Translations under genes and position numbers: made by a program | The notes under the pieces: model-generated | Seen by the model: only the letters and a program-made list of their open reading frames with translations | Database searches by the model: none | Told to the model about the DNA's origin: nothing | In this document: piece by piece, positions 17,189 through 25,748 of the stretch | Layout: the number at the start of each line of letters is the position of its first letter | Position numbering within the stretch: position 1 is the first letter of the stretch | Assembly (NCBI RefSeq): GCF_000875895.1 | Contig: NZ_JXCF01000020.1 | Span: forward strand, 1 to 64,000 | DNA from: Staphylococcus gallinarum | Lineage (GTDB): Bacteria > Bacillota > Bacilli > Staphylococcales > Staphylococcaceae | DNA: 64,000 bases | Reading direction: 5' to 3'

Positions 17189-18631
17189 GTGCAGAGTACA
17201 AGAGAAATATGCAATACGTATACAAATTTAACAGAAATTGAAATTTACAAAGTTGAACAGTTAGCTAAACATTTACCAGAAATAGCGAGCTTAAATAATG
17301 CATTTGTATTTATAGATTGTCCAGCTATTGAACCTGATCATTTTATTGTGGTTGCGGAAGCATGGCCTAATAGTAACAATTTGTTATATCAAACATCAGT
17401 GTTAGCTCAGAATGTATATAAAAAATTTGAACCAGCCGTTTTTAAGACGTTAGATACTGGAGAATCAGTTTATCAGCATCGAGCGGTATCACAAGAAGGC
17501 AGAGTTGTTGAACAAAATGTAACGCCGATTGCTGTGAATGAGCGAATTATTGGTGCTCTTATAATGGAGAAAGATGTTAGTAATAAAGTATTAGAAGAAG
17601 ACAAGTTAAAGGCACTCACAGAAGCAACGGATACATTAAGTAAAATAGTGTCTCAATCAAGTGAAAGTCGAATAGGCTTTCCTGATATGATTGAAGAAAG
17701 CATATTTAATATTGATCAAGATTTATATATACGTTATTACAATTTAACAGCAGATGAACTTGTGAAAAAGATATTACGTGTAAATTGTGAAACAGACATG
17801 TCATTTATAGAATTATTTCCAAGTATTGAAGATATGCTTACCGATGGTCAGATTATTACTATAGAAGAAAGAGAATTTGAAGGGTGCTATTTTCGTGTGA
17901 AGTGTATTAGATTATTTGAACATAATGAAGTAACTGGGCATTTAATTTTGATGCAAGATATTACCGATTTAAAGGAAAAGGAAAAAGAACTAATTTCTAA
18001 GTCTGTGGCAATTAGAGAAGTACATCATCGAGTTAAGAATAATCTACAGACAGTAGCTAGTTTGCTAAGATTACAAATGAGGAGAGGCTTGCCTGACGAT
18101 AGTAAAATATATTTTCAAGAAAGTTTAAATCGAATATTAAGTATTGCATCAGTGTATGAAGTAATTCTTGATGAATCCCATACAGATAAAGTGAATATAG
18201 GAAAATTAATTAAAAAAATAGGCAATATGCTAGTATATAACGATAATTCAGAAGCATGTAGAATACATATCTCGTATCATATTAATCAAACGATTCTTTT
18301 ACCGTCAAATACAGCTGTTTCTTTAGCATTAATTGCAAATGAATTAATATCTAATTGTATTAAACATGCATTTGATAATAAAGATGTTGGTAACATAGAT
18401 GTAAAGTTAATTTATATAGATAGTGACAATGAAATGATATTGGTGGTACAAGATGATGGCGGGGATAGTTTGGACTTTGAAGAATCGTTTGGTCTCAATA
18501 TTATTAATACGATAACTGAAAATGATTTGGGGGGATCATTTAAATTGACGAAAAATCGTATTGGCACAATGGGGAAAGTTAATTTTCAACACAAGGGGAG
18601 CAATGGTTATGAAGAAAATTATGGTGGTTGA
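17189..18631 (+). CDS. eutW: EutW-like cytosolic sensor histidine kinase (HisKA_2 type)
   Basis: The 480-residue kinase starts at GTG, preceded by GGGAT. It has no membrane segment, as for EutW. Residues ~1-140 form a GAF-like sensor of the H_kinase_N type, ~165-260 a PAS-like domain, ~275-345 the HisKA_2 phosphoacceptor (IREVHHRVKNNLQTVASLLRL-type, His near 279) and ~370-475 the ATPase (N-box ANELISNCIKH). Its stop overlaps the response regulator gene by 23 bases. In Enterococcus, EutW senses ethanolamine and phosphorylates EutV; the location just upstream of eutH supports the same here. Confidence 0.88.
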   Translation: MQSTREICNTYTNLTEIEIYKVEQLAKHLPEIASLNNAFVFIDCPAIEPDHFIVVAEAWPNSNNLLYQTSVLAQNVYKKFEPAVFKTLDTGESVYQHRAVSQEGRVVEQNVTPIAVNERIIGALIMEKDVSNKVLEEDKLKALTEATDTLSKIVSQSSESRIGFPDMIEESIFNIDQDLYIRYYNLTADELVKKILRVNCETDMSFIELFPSIEDMLTDGQIITIEEREFEGCYFRVKCIRLFEHNEVTGHLILMQDITDLKEKEKELISKSVAIREVHHRVKNNLQTVASLLRLQMRRGLPDDSKIYFQESLNRILSIASVYEVILDESHTDKVNIGKLIKKIGNMLVYNDNSEACRIHISYHINQTILLPSNTAVSLALIANELISNCIKHAFDNKDVGNIDVKLIYIDSDNEMILVVQDDGGDSLDFEESFGLNIINTITENDLGGSFKLTKNRIGTMGKVNFQHKGSNGYEENYGG

Positions 18632-19178
18632 AGACGAATCAATCGTGAGACTCGACATTGTAGAAATGTTGAAAACAGCAAAATACCATGTGGTTTCAGC
18701 AGTGAGCAATGGTGAAAAAGCCATTGAAGCTACAGCAGAGACACAGCCAGATTTAATCATCATGGATATTAAAATGCCAAAATTAAATGGTTTAAAAGCA
18801 AGTAAGATTATTAGCAAGAAATACGATATTCCTATATTGATATTGACGGCTTATAGTCAAAATGAATTTGTTAATGAAGCAAAACAGTCCAATATAGTTG
18901 GTTACATCGTTAAACCTATATCTGAATCACAATTACTACCAGCAGTAGAAATAGCTTTAACTCAGTCATTTCGCTTAAGTAATTTAAAGCAAGAGGTCGC
19001 ACAATCATATAAACAAATTGAAAATAGAAAACGTATTGAACGTGCTAAAGGACTTATAATGCAACGATTGAATATCACAGAAGATGACGCATATCAAAAA
19101 TTGAGAAAATTGAGCATGGATCATCAAGTTGAACTTGAAAAAGTTGCGGCTAAAGTAATCAAACAATTAGATTCGTAA
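18609..19178 (+). CDS. eutV: EutV-like ANTAR-domain response regulator (RNA antiterminator)
   Basis: ATG 18609 has GGGGAG 8 bases upstream. The 189-residue protein has a receiver domain (acidic pocket VVEDE, phosphoacceptor Asp near 53 in MDIKMP, Lys in VKPIS) joined by a coiled coil to a C-terminal ANTAR domain (about 136-185, ERAKGLIMQRLNITEDDAYQ). ANTAR proteins bind paired hexaloop hairpins in nascent RNA and prevent terminator formation. Two leaders in this window contain such hairpin/terminator overlaps: before eutH and before the ald-glnA-SDR operon. These are its predicted targets. Confidence 0.92.
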   Translation: MKKIMVVEDESIVRLDIVEMLKTAKYHVVSAVSNGEKAIEATAETQPDLIIMDIKMPKLNGLKASKIISKKYDIPILILTAYSQNEFVNEAKQSNIVGYIVKPISESQLLPAVEIALTQSFRLSNLKQEVAQSYKQIENRKRIERAKGLIMQRLNITEDDAYQKLRKLSMDHQVELEKVAAKVIKQLDS

Positions 19179-19207
19179 ATAATAATACTTAGAAGTGAAT
19201 ATATTAG

Positions 19208-19252
19208 AGCAAAGGTGCTTATTTGTGTGACAAGTAGGCATCTTTTTGTGTT
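19208..19252 (+). promoter_or_regulatory. ANTAR-type antiterminator hairpin overlapping a terminator, eutH leader
   Basis: The stem AGC/GCT (19208-19210, 19217-19219) closes a hexaloop AAAGGT with A at position 1 and G at position 4, the ANTAR P2 signature. Its loop and 3' side are also the 5' arm of a 13-bp terminator (19214-19226 with 19230-19242) followed by TTTTTGTGTTTTT. The two folds are mutually exclusive. A candidate P1 element (CTTAGAAGTGAA, 19188-19199) resembles sequence at the same place in the ald leader, but I could not fit an ideal P1 hexaloop. Confidence 0.78.
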
Positions 19253-19283
19253 TTTATAGTTTGAAAACAATGGGGTGGAGTAA

Positions 19284-20519
19284 ATGGAACATATTGGTAC
19301 AGTGATTATTTATATCATTATGATTTGTGCGGTGCTTGGTGCTATTGGAGCGATTAAGGATGCTCAAAGGGGCATTGGTAAAGAGTTTATGGAAGGTATT
19401 TACACAATTGGTCCTATATTTGCAAATTCAGCAGGTATAATGGCATCTATACCGTTTATTTCCAAATTTATTGAACATGTATTTGGACCAATGTTCGACA
19501 AAATAGGTGCGGATCCAGCAATTGCAGCGACATCAATATTGGCTACAGATATGGGTGGATATCAATTAGCAGATGTTTTAAAAGAGAGCTATGAGGGTTG
19601 GATAATGGCAATGATTGTCGGTTTTATGGCAGGGGCAACAATTGTTTTTACAATTCCTTTAGGCTTACCAATGCTTGAAAAGCGTGATCATAAGTATATG
19701 GCACTAGGAATACTGTCTGGTTTATTAGCAATACCTTTTGGGGCATTTGTTTCTACTACTATTATGCTGTTCAGTCATATGAAAGTGCGTACTTTCATTG
19801 GTACAACAGGTGCAGCGACACACGTATTCTCTATTAGCTTTACGTCAGTATTGTTAAATTTGTTACCGTTAATTATCTTTGTAGTTATAACTGCAATAGG
19901 TTTATATTTCTTCTCAGATTTGATGATTAAATTGTTTATTATTTTTGGTAAGATATTGGATACTTGTATCAAACTTGTCTTTGTTTGTTCTGTAGTAGAG
20001 ATTTTTACAGGATTTTTCACACACGTTTTTGGAGTGTGGGGATTTGATCCAATCATGGCGGATAAAGAGGATAATTTTAGAGCTTTAGAAAATGCTGGTA
20101 ACATTGCAATTATGTTATCTGGTGCCTTTCCAATGGTTTACTTGATTAGAAAGTACTTTTCAAATGGATTAACACGTGTGGGAGGGAAAATTGGTTTGAG
20201 TGAAGCTGGTAGTGCAGGTATAATTGCGACAATTGCTAATATATTAGCAATGTTTAAATTGGTAAAGGATATGCCACCAAAAGATAAGGTGATTAATATA
20301 TCCTTTGGTGTGAGTTCAGCATTTTTATTAGGAGATCATTTATCGTATACAGCCAACTTCCAACCGACATTGATTCCAGCTGTTCTTATAGGAAAATTAA
20401 GTGCAGGTATCCTATCAATAATATTTGCCTACATTTTATGTTTACCAAAAGCGAGAAAATTAGAGAGGATTGATCGACAAGCAGGTATTATTGGATTAGA
20501 TGAATATAAAAAGGAATAA
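19284..20519 (+). CDS. eutH: Ethanolamine transporter EutH
   Basis: The 411-residue polytopic protein (about ten membrane segments) has the conserved EutH stretches GPIFANSAGIMASIP (near 50), ATDMGGYQLA (near 90) and GDHLSYTANFQP (near 350). EutH facilitates ethanolamine uptake. It follows eutV by 105 bases that contain the attenuator, so its expression should depend on phosphorylated EutV. No eutBC, eutA or shell-protein genes are in the window. Confidence 0.93.
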   Translation: MEHIGTVIIYIIMICAVLGAIGAIKDAQRGIGKEFMEGIYTIGPIFANSAGIMASIPFISKFIEHVFGPMFDKIGADPAIAATSILATDMGGYQLADVLKESYEGWIMAMIVGFMAGATIVFTIPLGLPMLEKRDHKYMALGILSGLLAIPFGAFVSTTIMLFSHMKVRTFIGTTGAATHVFSISFTSVLLNLLPLIIFVVITAIGLYFFSDLMIKLFIIFGKILDTCIKLVFVCSVVEIFTGFFTHVFGVWGFDPIMADKEDNFRALENAGNIAIMLSGAFPMVYLIRKYFSNGLTRVGGKIGLSEAGSAGIIATIANILAMFKLVKDMPPKDKVINISFGVSSAFLLGDHLSYTANFQPTLIPAVLIGKLSAGILSIIFAYILCLPKARKLERIDRQAGIIGLDEYKKE

Positions 20520-20578
20520 TAAATGGCTGCACATCATTGTAATTGATAAATATTATAAAAAACGAATGTTAAAATATA

Positions 20579-20609
20579 AAAACCTGTCCAACAAACGTTG
20601 AACAGGTTA
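20579..20609. terminator. Terminator between eutH and the convergent SDR operon
   Basis: AACCTGT-C-CAAC pairs with GTTG-A-ACAGGTT. The T-run is good on the minus strand (TTTTTA) and weak on the plus strand, so it serves mainly the SDR-glnA-ald operon. Confidence 0.75.
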
Positions 20610-20644
20610 ACTTTTGTGTTGTGCTATACTATAGTACATCTCAA

Positions 20645-21412
20645 TTAGAAATAGTTTGCAGTTATACCGCCGTCTACATTGATGTTAGCTCCGTTTGTCC
20701 AATCAGATTCATCTGAAGCTAAATATAAGGCACAGTTAACAATATCTTCAGGTTTGCCAAAGCGTCCAGAAGGTTGTCTACCTAAACGCACATTCTTAGC
20801 ATCTTCATCTGAAACGAGCCACTCCATGAGTAAAGGTGTTTCTATAGGACCAGGGCTTATCGCATTTGTGCGAATACCTTTAGGTCTGAATTGAATTGCT
20901 AATGATTTTGTCAGAGAGACTACTGCACCTTTAGACGCTGTGTAAGCATCTTGAGGCACTGAACAACCCATTTCTGCGACAAATGATGCAATGTTAATAA
21001 TTGACCCAGTATTATGCTTCTCCATTTCTGGAATGACGTATTTAGTCATAAAGAAAATGCCTTTTACATTAATATTCATTACTAAATCCCAAACATCTTC
21101 ACTTGTGTTAACTACTGAATTGTCTGCCTCTGGCATCACACCTGCATTATTGTACAATACATCTATTTTGCCATATGTTTCGACGGTATTTTGAACGGCT
21201 TGTTTTACATCATTTTCATTGGCAATATCTACTTTAAAGAACGAAGCCTGGCCACCGTCTTGAATAATTTCATCAACGGTTTCTTTGCCTGCTGTGCTAT
21301 CTCTTTCAAAGACTGCGACCTTTGCACCTTCTTTAGCAAATCGTTTTGCAGCTTCTTTACCCATGCCACCACCGGCACCTGTGATGATACAAACTTTATT
21401 TTCTAGTCTCAT
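20645..21412 (-). CDS. Short-chain dehydrogenase of the glutamylation operon
   Basis: The start is the ATG at 21412, directly after GGAGGAA; an upstream ATG at 21430 would include the ribosome binding site. The 255-residue protein has the NAD(P) loop TGAGGGMG (11-18), NNAG (88-91) and catalytic YxxxK (Tyr157, Lys161). It is the last gene of the ald-glnA-like-SDR operon, 21 bases after the ligase stop. In the proposed pathway it oxidises the hydroxyl of gamma-glutamylethanolamide to the aldehyde used by the dehydrogenase. This substrate is inferred from context. Confidence 0.85.
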   Translation of the reverse strand: MRLENKVCIITGAGGGMGKEAAKRFAKEGAKVAVFERDSTAGKETVDEIIQDGGQASFFKVDIANENDVKQAVQNTVETYGKIDVLYNNAGVMPEADNSVVNTSEDVWDLVMNINVKGIFFMTKYVIPEMEKHNTGSIINIASFVAEMGCSVPQDAYTASKGAVVSLTKSLAIQFRPKGIRTNAISPGPIETPLLMEWLVSDEDAKNVRLGRQPSGRFGKPEDIVNCALYLASDESDWTNGANINVDGGITANYF

Positions 21413-21433
21413 TGTTATTCCTCCATTCATGTT

Positions 21434-22846
21434 TTAGCTTTGTTCGAAATATCTTGAACGTTCCCAAGTTGTGACATAAGAGTCAAAGTCATTTTGCTCA
21501 GATTGAGCAGCGTGTAAATAGTGTTTAGCTACATCTTCGCCCAATACTTCTTTAACTACATCGCTTTCTTTCCAAGTTAAGATTGCTTCATGTAATGATG
21601 ACGGTATACGTTCGATAGCGTCTTGATTATAAGCATTACCTTTTAGTTCATCAGGTAAAGGGATTTTATGTTCAATACCATATAGTCCAGCACCAATCAA
21701 CGCAGAATATGCTAAATATGGATTCATATCTGCTCCGGAAATTCGAGATTCGAAACGTAATGAGTTACCACAACCGACCATACGATATCCTGCAGAACGG
21801 TTATCTCTACTCCATGCAATACTTACCGGTGCCCATGAATTTGGAGCAAATCGTTTATATGAATTTATATATGGAGCAAACATAAGTGCGAAATCACGTG
21901 TATATTTGATAATTCCGGCTAAGAAATGCTTTAATGTATCAGAAATAGGATTTTCAGCATTGTCACCTGCATAAAAGGCGTTATTGTGTGTTCCTTTTTC
22001 CATCATACTAAGATGAATATGACCACTAGAACCGGTCCACTCAGCATAAGGTTTAGCCATAAATGTGACCGATTTATCATTTTGGATACATATTTCTTTC
22101 ATTCCGTGTTTAAACATGAGATGTTGATCTGCAGCCTTGAGGGCATCTGCGTACTTTAAGTTAATTTCGTGTTGTCCTTTGTATGCTTCACCCTTAGATG
22201 ATTCAATCGTAATCCCCATTAAATGCATTTGTTTACGTATTTCTTGGTAAATAGGCTCGTTTTTAGTGCCTTGTAATAAGTTATAATCTTCATTTAAGTG
22301 ACCAGCAGGTTCTAATTTACTATAGCCTTTTTTATTTATATCTGAAAATGAATCATTAAACAGGTAAAATTCTAATTCACTTGCCATATGTGGCGACAAT
22401 CCATAGCTTTCGGCTTTTTTAACCTGTTCTTTTAGTATGTTCCTTGGAGCAATCTTAATTTGTTCTTCTCCATCAACAGTATACACATCACAGAACACAA
22501 GAGCTGTTTTTTCTAACCAAGGTACTACTTTTAAAGTATCCCAATCTGGTTTGGCTAGATAATCGCCGTATCCTTTATCCCAATTCATGTATTCATAACC
22601 ATCATCGGTATCCATTTCAAAGTTAGTACCTAAGAGATAGTTACAAAAATGAGTTCCTTCTGAAATATCATTTTCTAAGATGAAATCACCAGTAATACGC
22701 TTGCCCATTAAACGTCCTTGCATATCGCAAAAACCAAGCACAACTGTATCTATTGATTCGTTTTTTACAAGTTCTAATAATTTTTCTTTCGAAATACTGC
22801 CAGTTACATTATTATCATCATGTGTATCGTGAATTTCATTAATCAT
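21434..22846 (-). CDS. Glutamine synthetase-family gamma-glutamyl-amide ligase
   Basis: The 470-residue protein has GS family motifs: the acidic ELEFYLF (near 163), a GSSGHIHLSM metal/ATP site, an NSYKRFAPNSWAP segment with the conserved Arg, and RFESRISGADMNPYLA near the C-terminus. It lacks context of nitrogen assimilation (no GlnR neighbour) and sits between an aldehyde dehydrogenase and an SDR. PuuA, IpuC and Streptomyces GlnA4 are relatives that gamma-glutamylate putrescine, isopropylamine/alaninol and ethanolamine before oxidation. Ethanolamine is the likely substrate here given EutVW and EutH; this is inference. Confidence 0.85.
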   Translation of the reverse strand: MINEIHDTHDDNNVTGSISKEKLLELVKNESIDTVVLGFCDMQGRLMGKRITGDFILENDISEGTHFCNYLLGTNFEMDTDDGYEYMNWDKGYGDYLAKPDWDTLKVVPWLEKTALVFCDVYTVDGEEQIKIAPRNILKEQVKKAESYGLSPHMASELEFYLFNDSFSDINKKGYSKLEPAGHLNEDYNLLQGTKNEPIYQEIRKQMHLMGITIESSKGEAYKGQHEINLKYADALKAADQHLMFKHGMKEICIQNDKSVTFMAKPYAEWTGSSGHIHLSMMEKGTHNNAFYAGDNAENPISDTLKHFLAGIIKYTRDFALMFAPYINSYKRFAPNSWAPVSIAWSRDNRSAGYRMVGCGNSLRFESRISGADMNPYLAYSALIGAGLYGIEHKIPLPDELKGNAYNQDAIERIPSSLHEAILTWKESDVVKEVLGEDVAKHYLHAAQSEQNDFDSYVTTWERSRYFEQS

Positions 22847-22866
22847 AATATCTACCCCTTTAGCAT

Positions 22867-24306
22867 TTATTCTTGTAACGATAGTGAGATATATTTTAAC
22901 TCTAAGAAACCATCTAATCCGTGGTGACCACCTTCGCGACCCATACCACTTTCTTTGATACCTCCAAATGGTGCTTGAGGTACACTAAGTTGGGTACCAT
23001 TTACACCAATCATTCCAAATTCTAATTGCTCAGATATTTTGTAAATTGTATTAATATTATTTGAGAAGAAGTATGCTGCAAGACCAAACTGTGAGGCATT
23101 CGCAATTTCTATTGCTTCATCAATACTCTTAAATGTAATGATAGGTGCAACTGGCCCGAAAATTTCATCTTGAGCAATAGCCATCGAAGGATTGACGTTT
23201 GTTATAACTGTTGGTTGATAGAATAAGCCATTACTTGAAATTGGAAGTTTGTGGCCACCTACTTTGATATTGGCACCATTTTGAGTAGCATCTGCAACGA
23301 GATGTTCAACTTTATCAACAGCAGCTTTATTTATCAAAGGCCCCACCTGTACGCCGTCGTCTGTACCAATACCAACTTTTAATTGTTGAACTCGAGTTGC
23401 TATTTTTTCTGTGATTTCATCTTGTATATCTTCATGAACAAGCACTGTATTTATGCCGTTACACATTTGACCTGTGTTTTCGAATTTATTTTCTACGATG
23501 GCGTCAGCTGCAATGTCTAAATTGGCATCTGGTAAGACAATAGTGGGCGCATTGCCACCTAATTCAAGTGAAATTCGTTTAACTTGATCAGCAGCTTGCT
23601 TCATTAACTGCTTACCTATTGTAGTTGAACCGGTAAATGAAATCTTTCGAATTTTAGGGTTACTAAATAGTGTATTAGAAATCATTGAAGAGCTACCTGT
23701 TACAATATTTGCTACACCATTATCGATATCAGTACGCATTAACTCATCAAAAATGGCAATCGCAATTCGTGGCGTTTCACTTGAAGGCTTAACAATAACT
23801 GTACAGCCAGCAGCTAAAGCAGGCGCTACTTTACGTGCAATCATCGCACCTGGGAAATTCCAAGGTGTAATGAGTCCACATACACCCACAGGTTGTTTAA
23901 TTACTGAAATACGTTGTTGTGGTGAAGAAGGTGGAATGATTTCTCCGTAGATTCTTTTTCCTTCTTCAGCATTCCATCGAATAAATTTAGCACAAACACC
24001 AATCTCCCCATAAGCTTCTGCATATGGTTTACCTTGTTCTTCACTCATAATATGTGCTAGTTCATCTTGTTTAGAAATTAAATTCTGAGCCCATTGCTCT
24101 AAGATGTCAGCCCGATATTCGGCAGTATAGTTTGACCATGATTTAAATGCAGTGTGTGCTGCGACAATTGCATCATTGACTTCATGTTCAGAAATTTTCG
24201 GGACTTCTCCTATTACATCACCTGTAGCAGGATTGATGACTTTAATACCATCACTAGTTGTAATTTTATTTCCATTAATCCAGTTGTGATTGTAGTTATA
24301 ACTCAT
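22867..24306 (-). CDS. NAD(P)-dependent aldehyde dehydrogenase, first gene of the glutamylation operon
   Basis: The 479-residue enzyme has the complete aldehyde dehydrogenase apparatus: PWNFPGA near 148-154, FTGSTTIG near 224-231, general base Glu248 in LELGGN and nucleophile Cys282 in GQMCNG. It resembles the succinate-semialdehyde/gamma-glutamyl-aldehyde (PuuC-like) branch. GGGGGAAG precedes the start. It lies 20 bases ahead of the ligase gene, and a leader with an ANTAR-type attenuator precedes it. Predicted role: gamma-glutamyl-aminoacetaldehyde to gamma-glutamylglycine. Confidence 0.88.
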   Translation of the reverse strand: MSYNYNHNWINGNKITTSDGIKVINPATGDVIGEVPKISEHEVNDAIVAAHTAFKSWSNYTAEYRADILEQWAQNLISKQDELAHIMSEEQGKPYAEAYGEIGVCAKFIRWNAEEGKRIYGEIIPPSSPQQRISVIKQPVGVCGLITPWNFPGAMIARKVAPALAAGCTVIVKPSSETPRIAIAIFDELMRTDIDNGVANIVTGSSSMISNTLFSNPKIRKISFTGSTTIGKQLMKQAADQVKRISLELGGNAPTIVLPDANLDIAADAIVENKFENTGQMCNGINTVLVHEDIQDEITEKIATRVQQLKVGIGTDDGVQVGPLINKAAVDKVEHLVADATQNGANIKVGGHKLPISSNGLFYQPTVITNVNPSMAIAQDEIFGPVAPIITFKSIDEAIEIANASQFGLAAYFFSNNINTIYKISEQLEFGMIGVNGTQLSVPQAPFGGIKESGMGREGGHHGLDGFLELKYISLSLQE

Positions 24307-24328
24307 TTAAACTTCCCCCTTTGAATAT

Positions 24329-24389
24329 AAAAAAAGAGCTCACACAATACGACACGAAATGTCTATTGTATAAGCTCCATTGCTATATA
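24329..24389 (-). promoter_or_regulatory. ANTAR-type antiterminator/terminator in the ald operon leader
   Basis: On the minus strand AGC-AATGGA-GCT (24384 down to 24373) is a hexaloop with A1 and G4, extended by a TATA/TATA stem. Its 3' side lies inside the 5' arm of a very long terminator: an 18-bp stem with one bulge (24360-24377 with 24336-24354, loop TTTCG) followed by seven T residues (24335-24329). The terminator stands 23 bases before the ald start codon. The arrangement and the sequence around the loop match the eutH leader. Confidence 0.8.
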
Positions 24390-24452
24390 TATATATTTAC
24401 TTTTAAAGAACAATAATTACTTTATGGGTGAAATATCTCCCAAGTTGATTAA

Positions 24453-24503
24453 ATGTTACTAAATTTTCAAAACCTTGTCAATTTTCAGACAATCAATTAT
24501 ACT
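24453..24503. promoter_or_regulatory. Back-to-back divergent promoters sharing their -35 region
   Basis: Minus strand: TTGACA (24481-24476), 17 bases, TAACAT (24458-24453), driving the ald operon with a leader of roughly 140 bases. Plus strand: TTGTCA (24475-24480), 17 bases, TATACT (24498-24503), driving the M20 peptidase. The two -35 boxes overlap by five bases, so any protein bound here would affect both units. Confidence 0.72.
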
Positions 24504-24538
24504 GTGAGAAAATTTTAACCTTGAAGGAGGTTCGTTTT

Positions 24539-25612
24539 ATGTCAAAGACGATAGACTTATTAACGGATTTAATTTCTTATAATAGTTCGGATAAAGAAAC
24601 TGCGAATGAAACAATTCAATACTGTTATGATTGGTTGGAAAAAGAACAATTACAGCCAGAAATTTTAACTAATGATGGATATAAAATGTTGTTATGCGAA
24701 GTCGGGGAAGGAAAACACAAACTTGTGCTAAATGGTCATGTTGATGTCGTTAGTGGAAGGCCTGAACAATTCACTCCCAAAATTAAAAATGGCAAGATTT
24801 ATGGACGTGGTTCTGCAGATATGAAATCTGGAGTAAGTGCTATGATGGTAGCAATGAGCGAGTTACAACACATTGATTTAGGAGATACAACTGTTCAATT
24901 ACAATTAGTTTCTGATGAAGAAATAGGCGGTAAACATTGTGCAGCATATTTAACAGAAGAGGGATTTTTAGGAGATTTTGTTATTTGTGGTGAAGCGACT
25001 CAATTAGGTATAGGATTTCAAGCAAAAGGAATTCTTCAGTTTGATATTACATTAAAGGGTGAATCTGCTCATAGTAGTAGACCATGGGAAGGAGAAAATG
25101 CTATTGCTAAGGCGCTTAAACTACATGATGATATTCTAACATTACCATTTGCTCAAGAAGCTACAGACATTTATAAAGAGCCTTCAATTAATTTGGCTAA
25201 AATAAATGGAGGGGATGTATATAATAAAGTTCCAGATAAATGTAAAGTATCATATGATATTCGATATTTGCCTTCACAAGATTATGAGGAAATACTCTCA
25301 CAAATTAAAGGTATAACTAATGGAGATATTCAATTACATCTAGTAGGTCCAGCAGTACAGAATGATGTTAATCATAAGTATATAAAGCGTTTGGAAAATA
25401 CTATAAAAGAATCAATGGATAGTGACAATGTAGCTGTTTTTGGACAGCATGGTTTTGCAGATACAAGGTATTTCTCAAGATTTGATGTACCTGCAATTGA
25501 ATTCGGTCCGACAGGGGCTGAATGGCATGGTGATGGTGAATATGTAGAGATAGCTTCAGTAAAATCTTACAAAGATATTTTAGTAAACTTTGCTGAACAT
25601 TTTGATAAGTAA
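24539..25612 (+). CDS. M20-family metallopeptidase (ArgE/DapE-like)
   Basis: GAAGGAGG precedes ATG 24539 by 8 bases; the TTG at 24521 is rejected. The 357-residue protein carries the M20 metal-site motifs: NGHVDVVSG (near 71), GRGSADMKSG (near 92), SDEEIGG with the catalytic Glu (near 126) and a C-terminal EWHGDGEYV. M20 enzymes cleave N-acyl amino acids or small peptides. It is divergent from the glutamylation operon with overlapping promoters, making it a candidate for hydrolysis of gamma-glutamylglycine to glutamate and glycine. That role is speculative; ArgE/DapE-type deacylase is the default label. Confidence 0.82.
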   Translation: MSKTIDLLTDLISYNSSDKETANETIQYCYDWLEKEQLQPEILTNDGYKMLLCEVGEGKHKLVLNGHVDVVSGRPEQFTPKIKNGKIYGRGSADMKSGVSAMMVAMSELQHIDLGDTTVQLQLVSDEEIGGKHCAAYLTEEGFLGDFVICGEATQLGIGFQAKGILQFDITLKGESAHSSRPWEGENAIAKALKLHDDILTLPFAQEATDIYKEPSINLAKINGGDVYNKVPDKCKVSYDIRYLPSQDYEEILSQIKGITNGDIQLHLVGPAVQNDVNHKYIKRLENTIKESMDSDNVAVFGQHGFADTRYFSRFDVPAIEFGPTGAEWHGDGEYVEIASVKSYKDILVNFAEHFDK

Positions 25613-25748
25613 TACTAATATAGATTTGAATAACAATACTAATTCGAGTAAGTTGGACTTGAATTTATATTGTTATTTGAAGATGTAGTTAGAAATTATT
25701 TTAAGTTATAGAGGTTAAAGTAGTAATTGTGTATGGGAGGCATAAGTT

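Noticed and set aside
19188-19199. Ideal ANTAR P1 hexaloop in the eutH leader
   Set aside because: The conserved block is present in both leaders but I could not fold it with A1 and G4 in a six-base loop, so only P2 is claimed.
24384-24396. (TA)n run as a microsatellite of interest
   Set aside because: Only about six TA units, and part of it belongs to the P2 stem of the attenuator.
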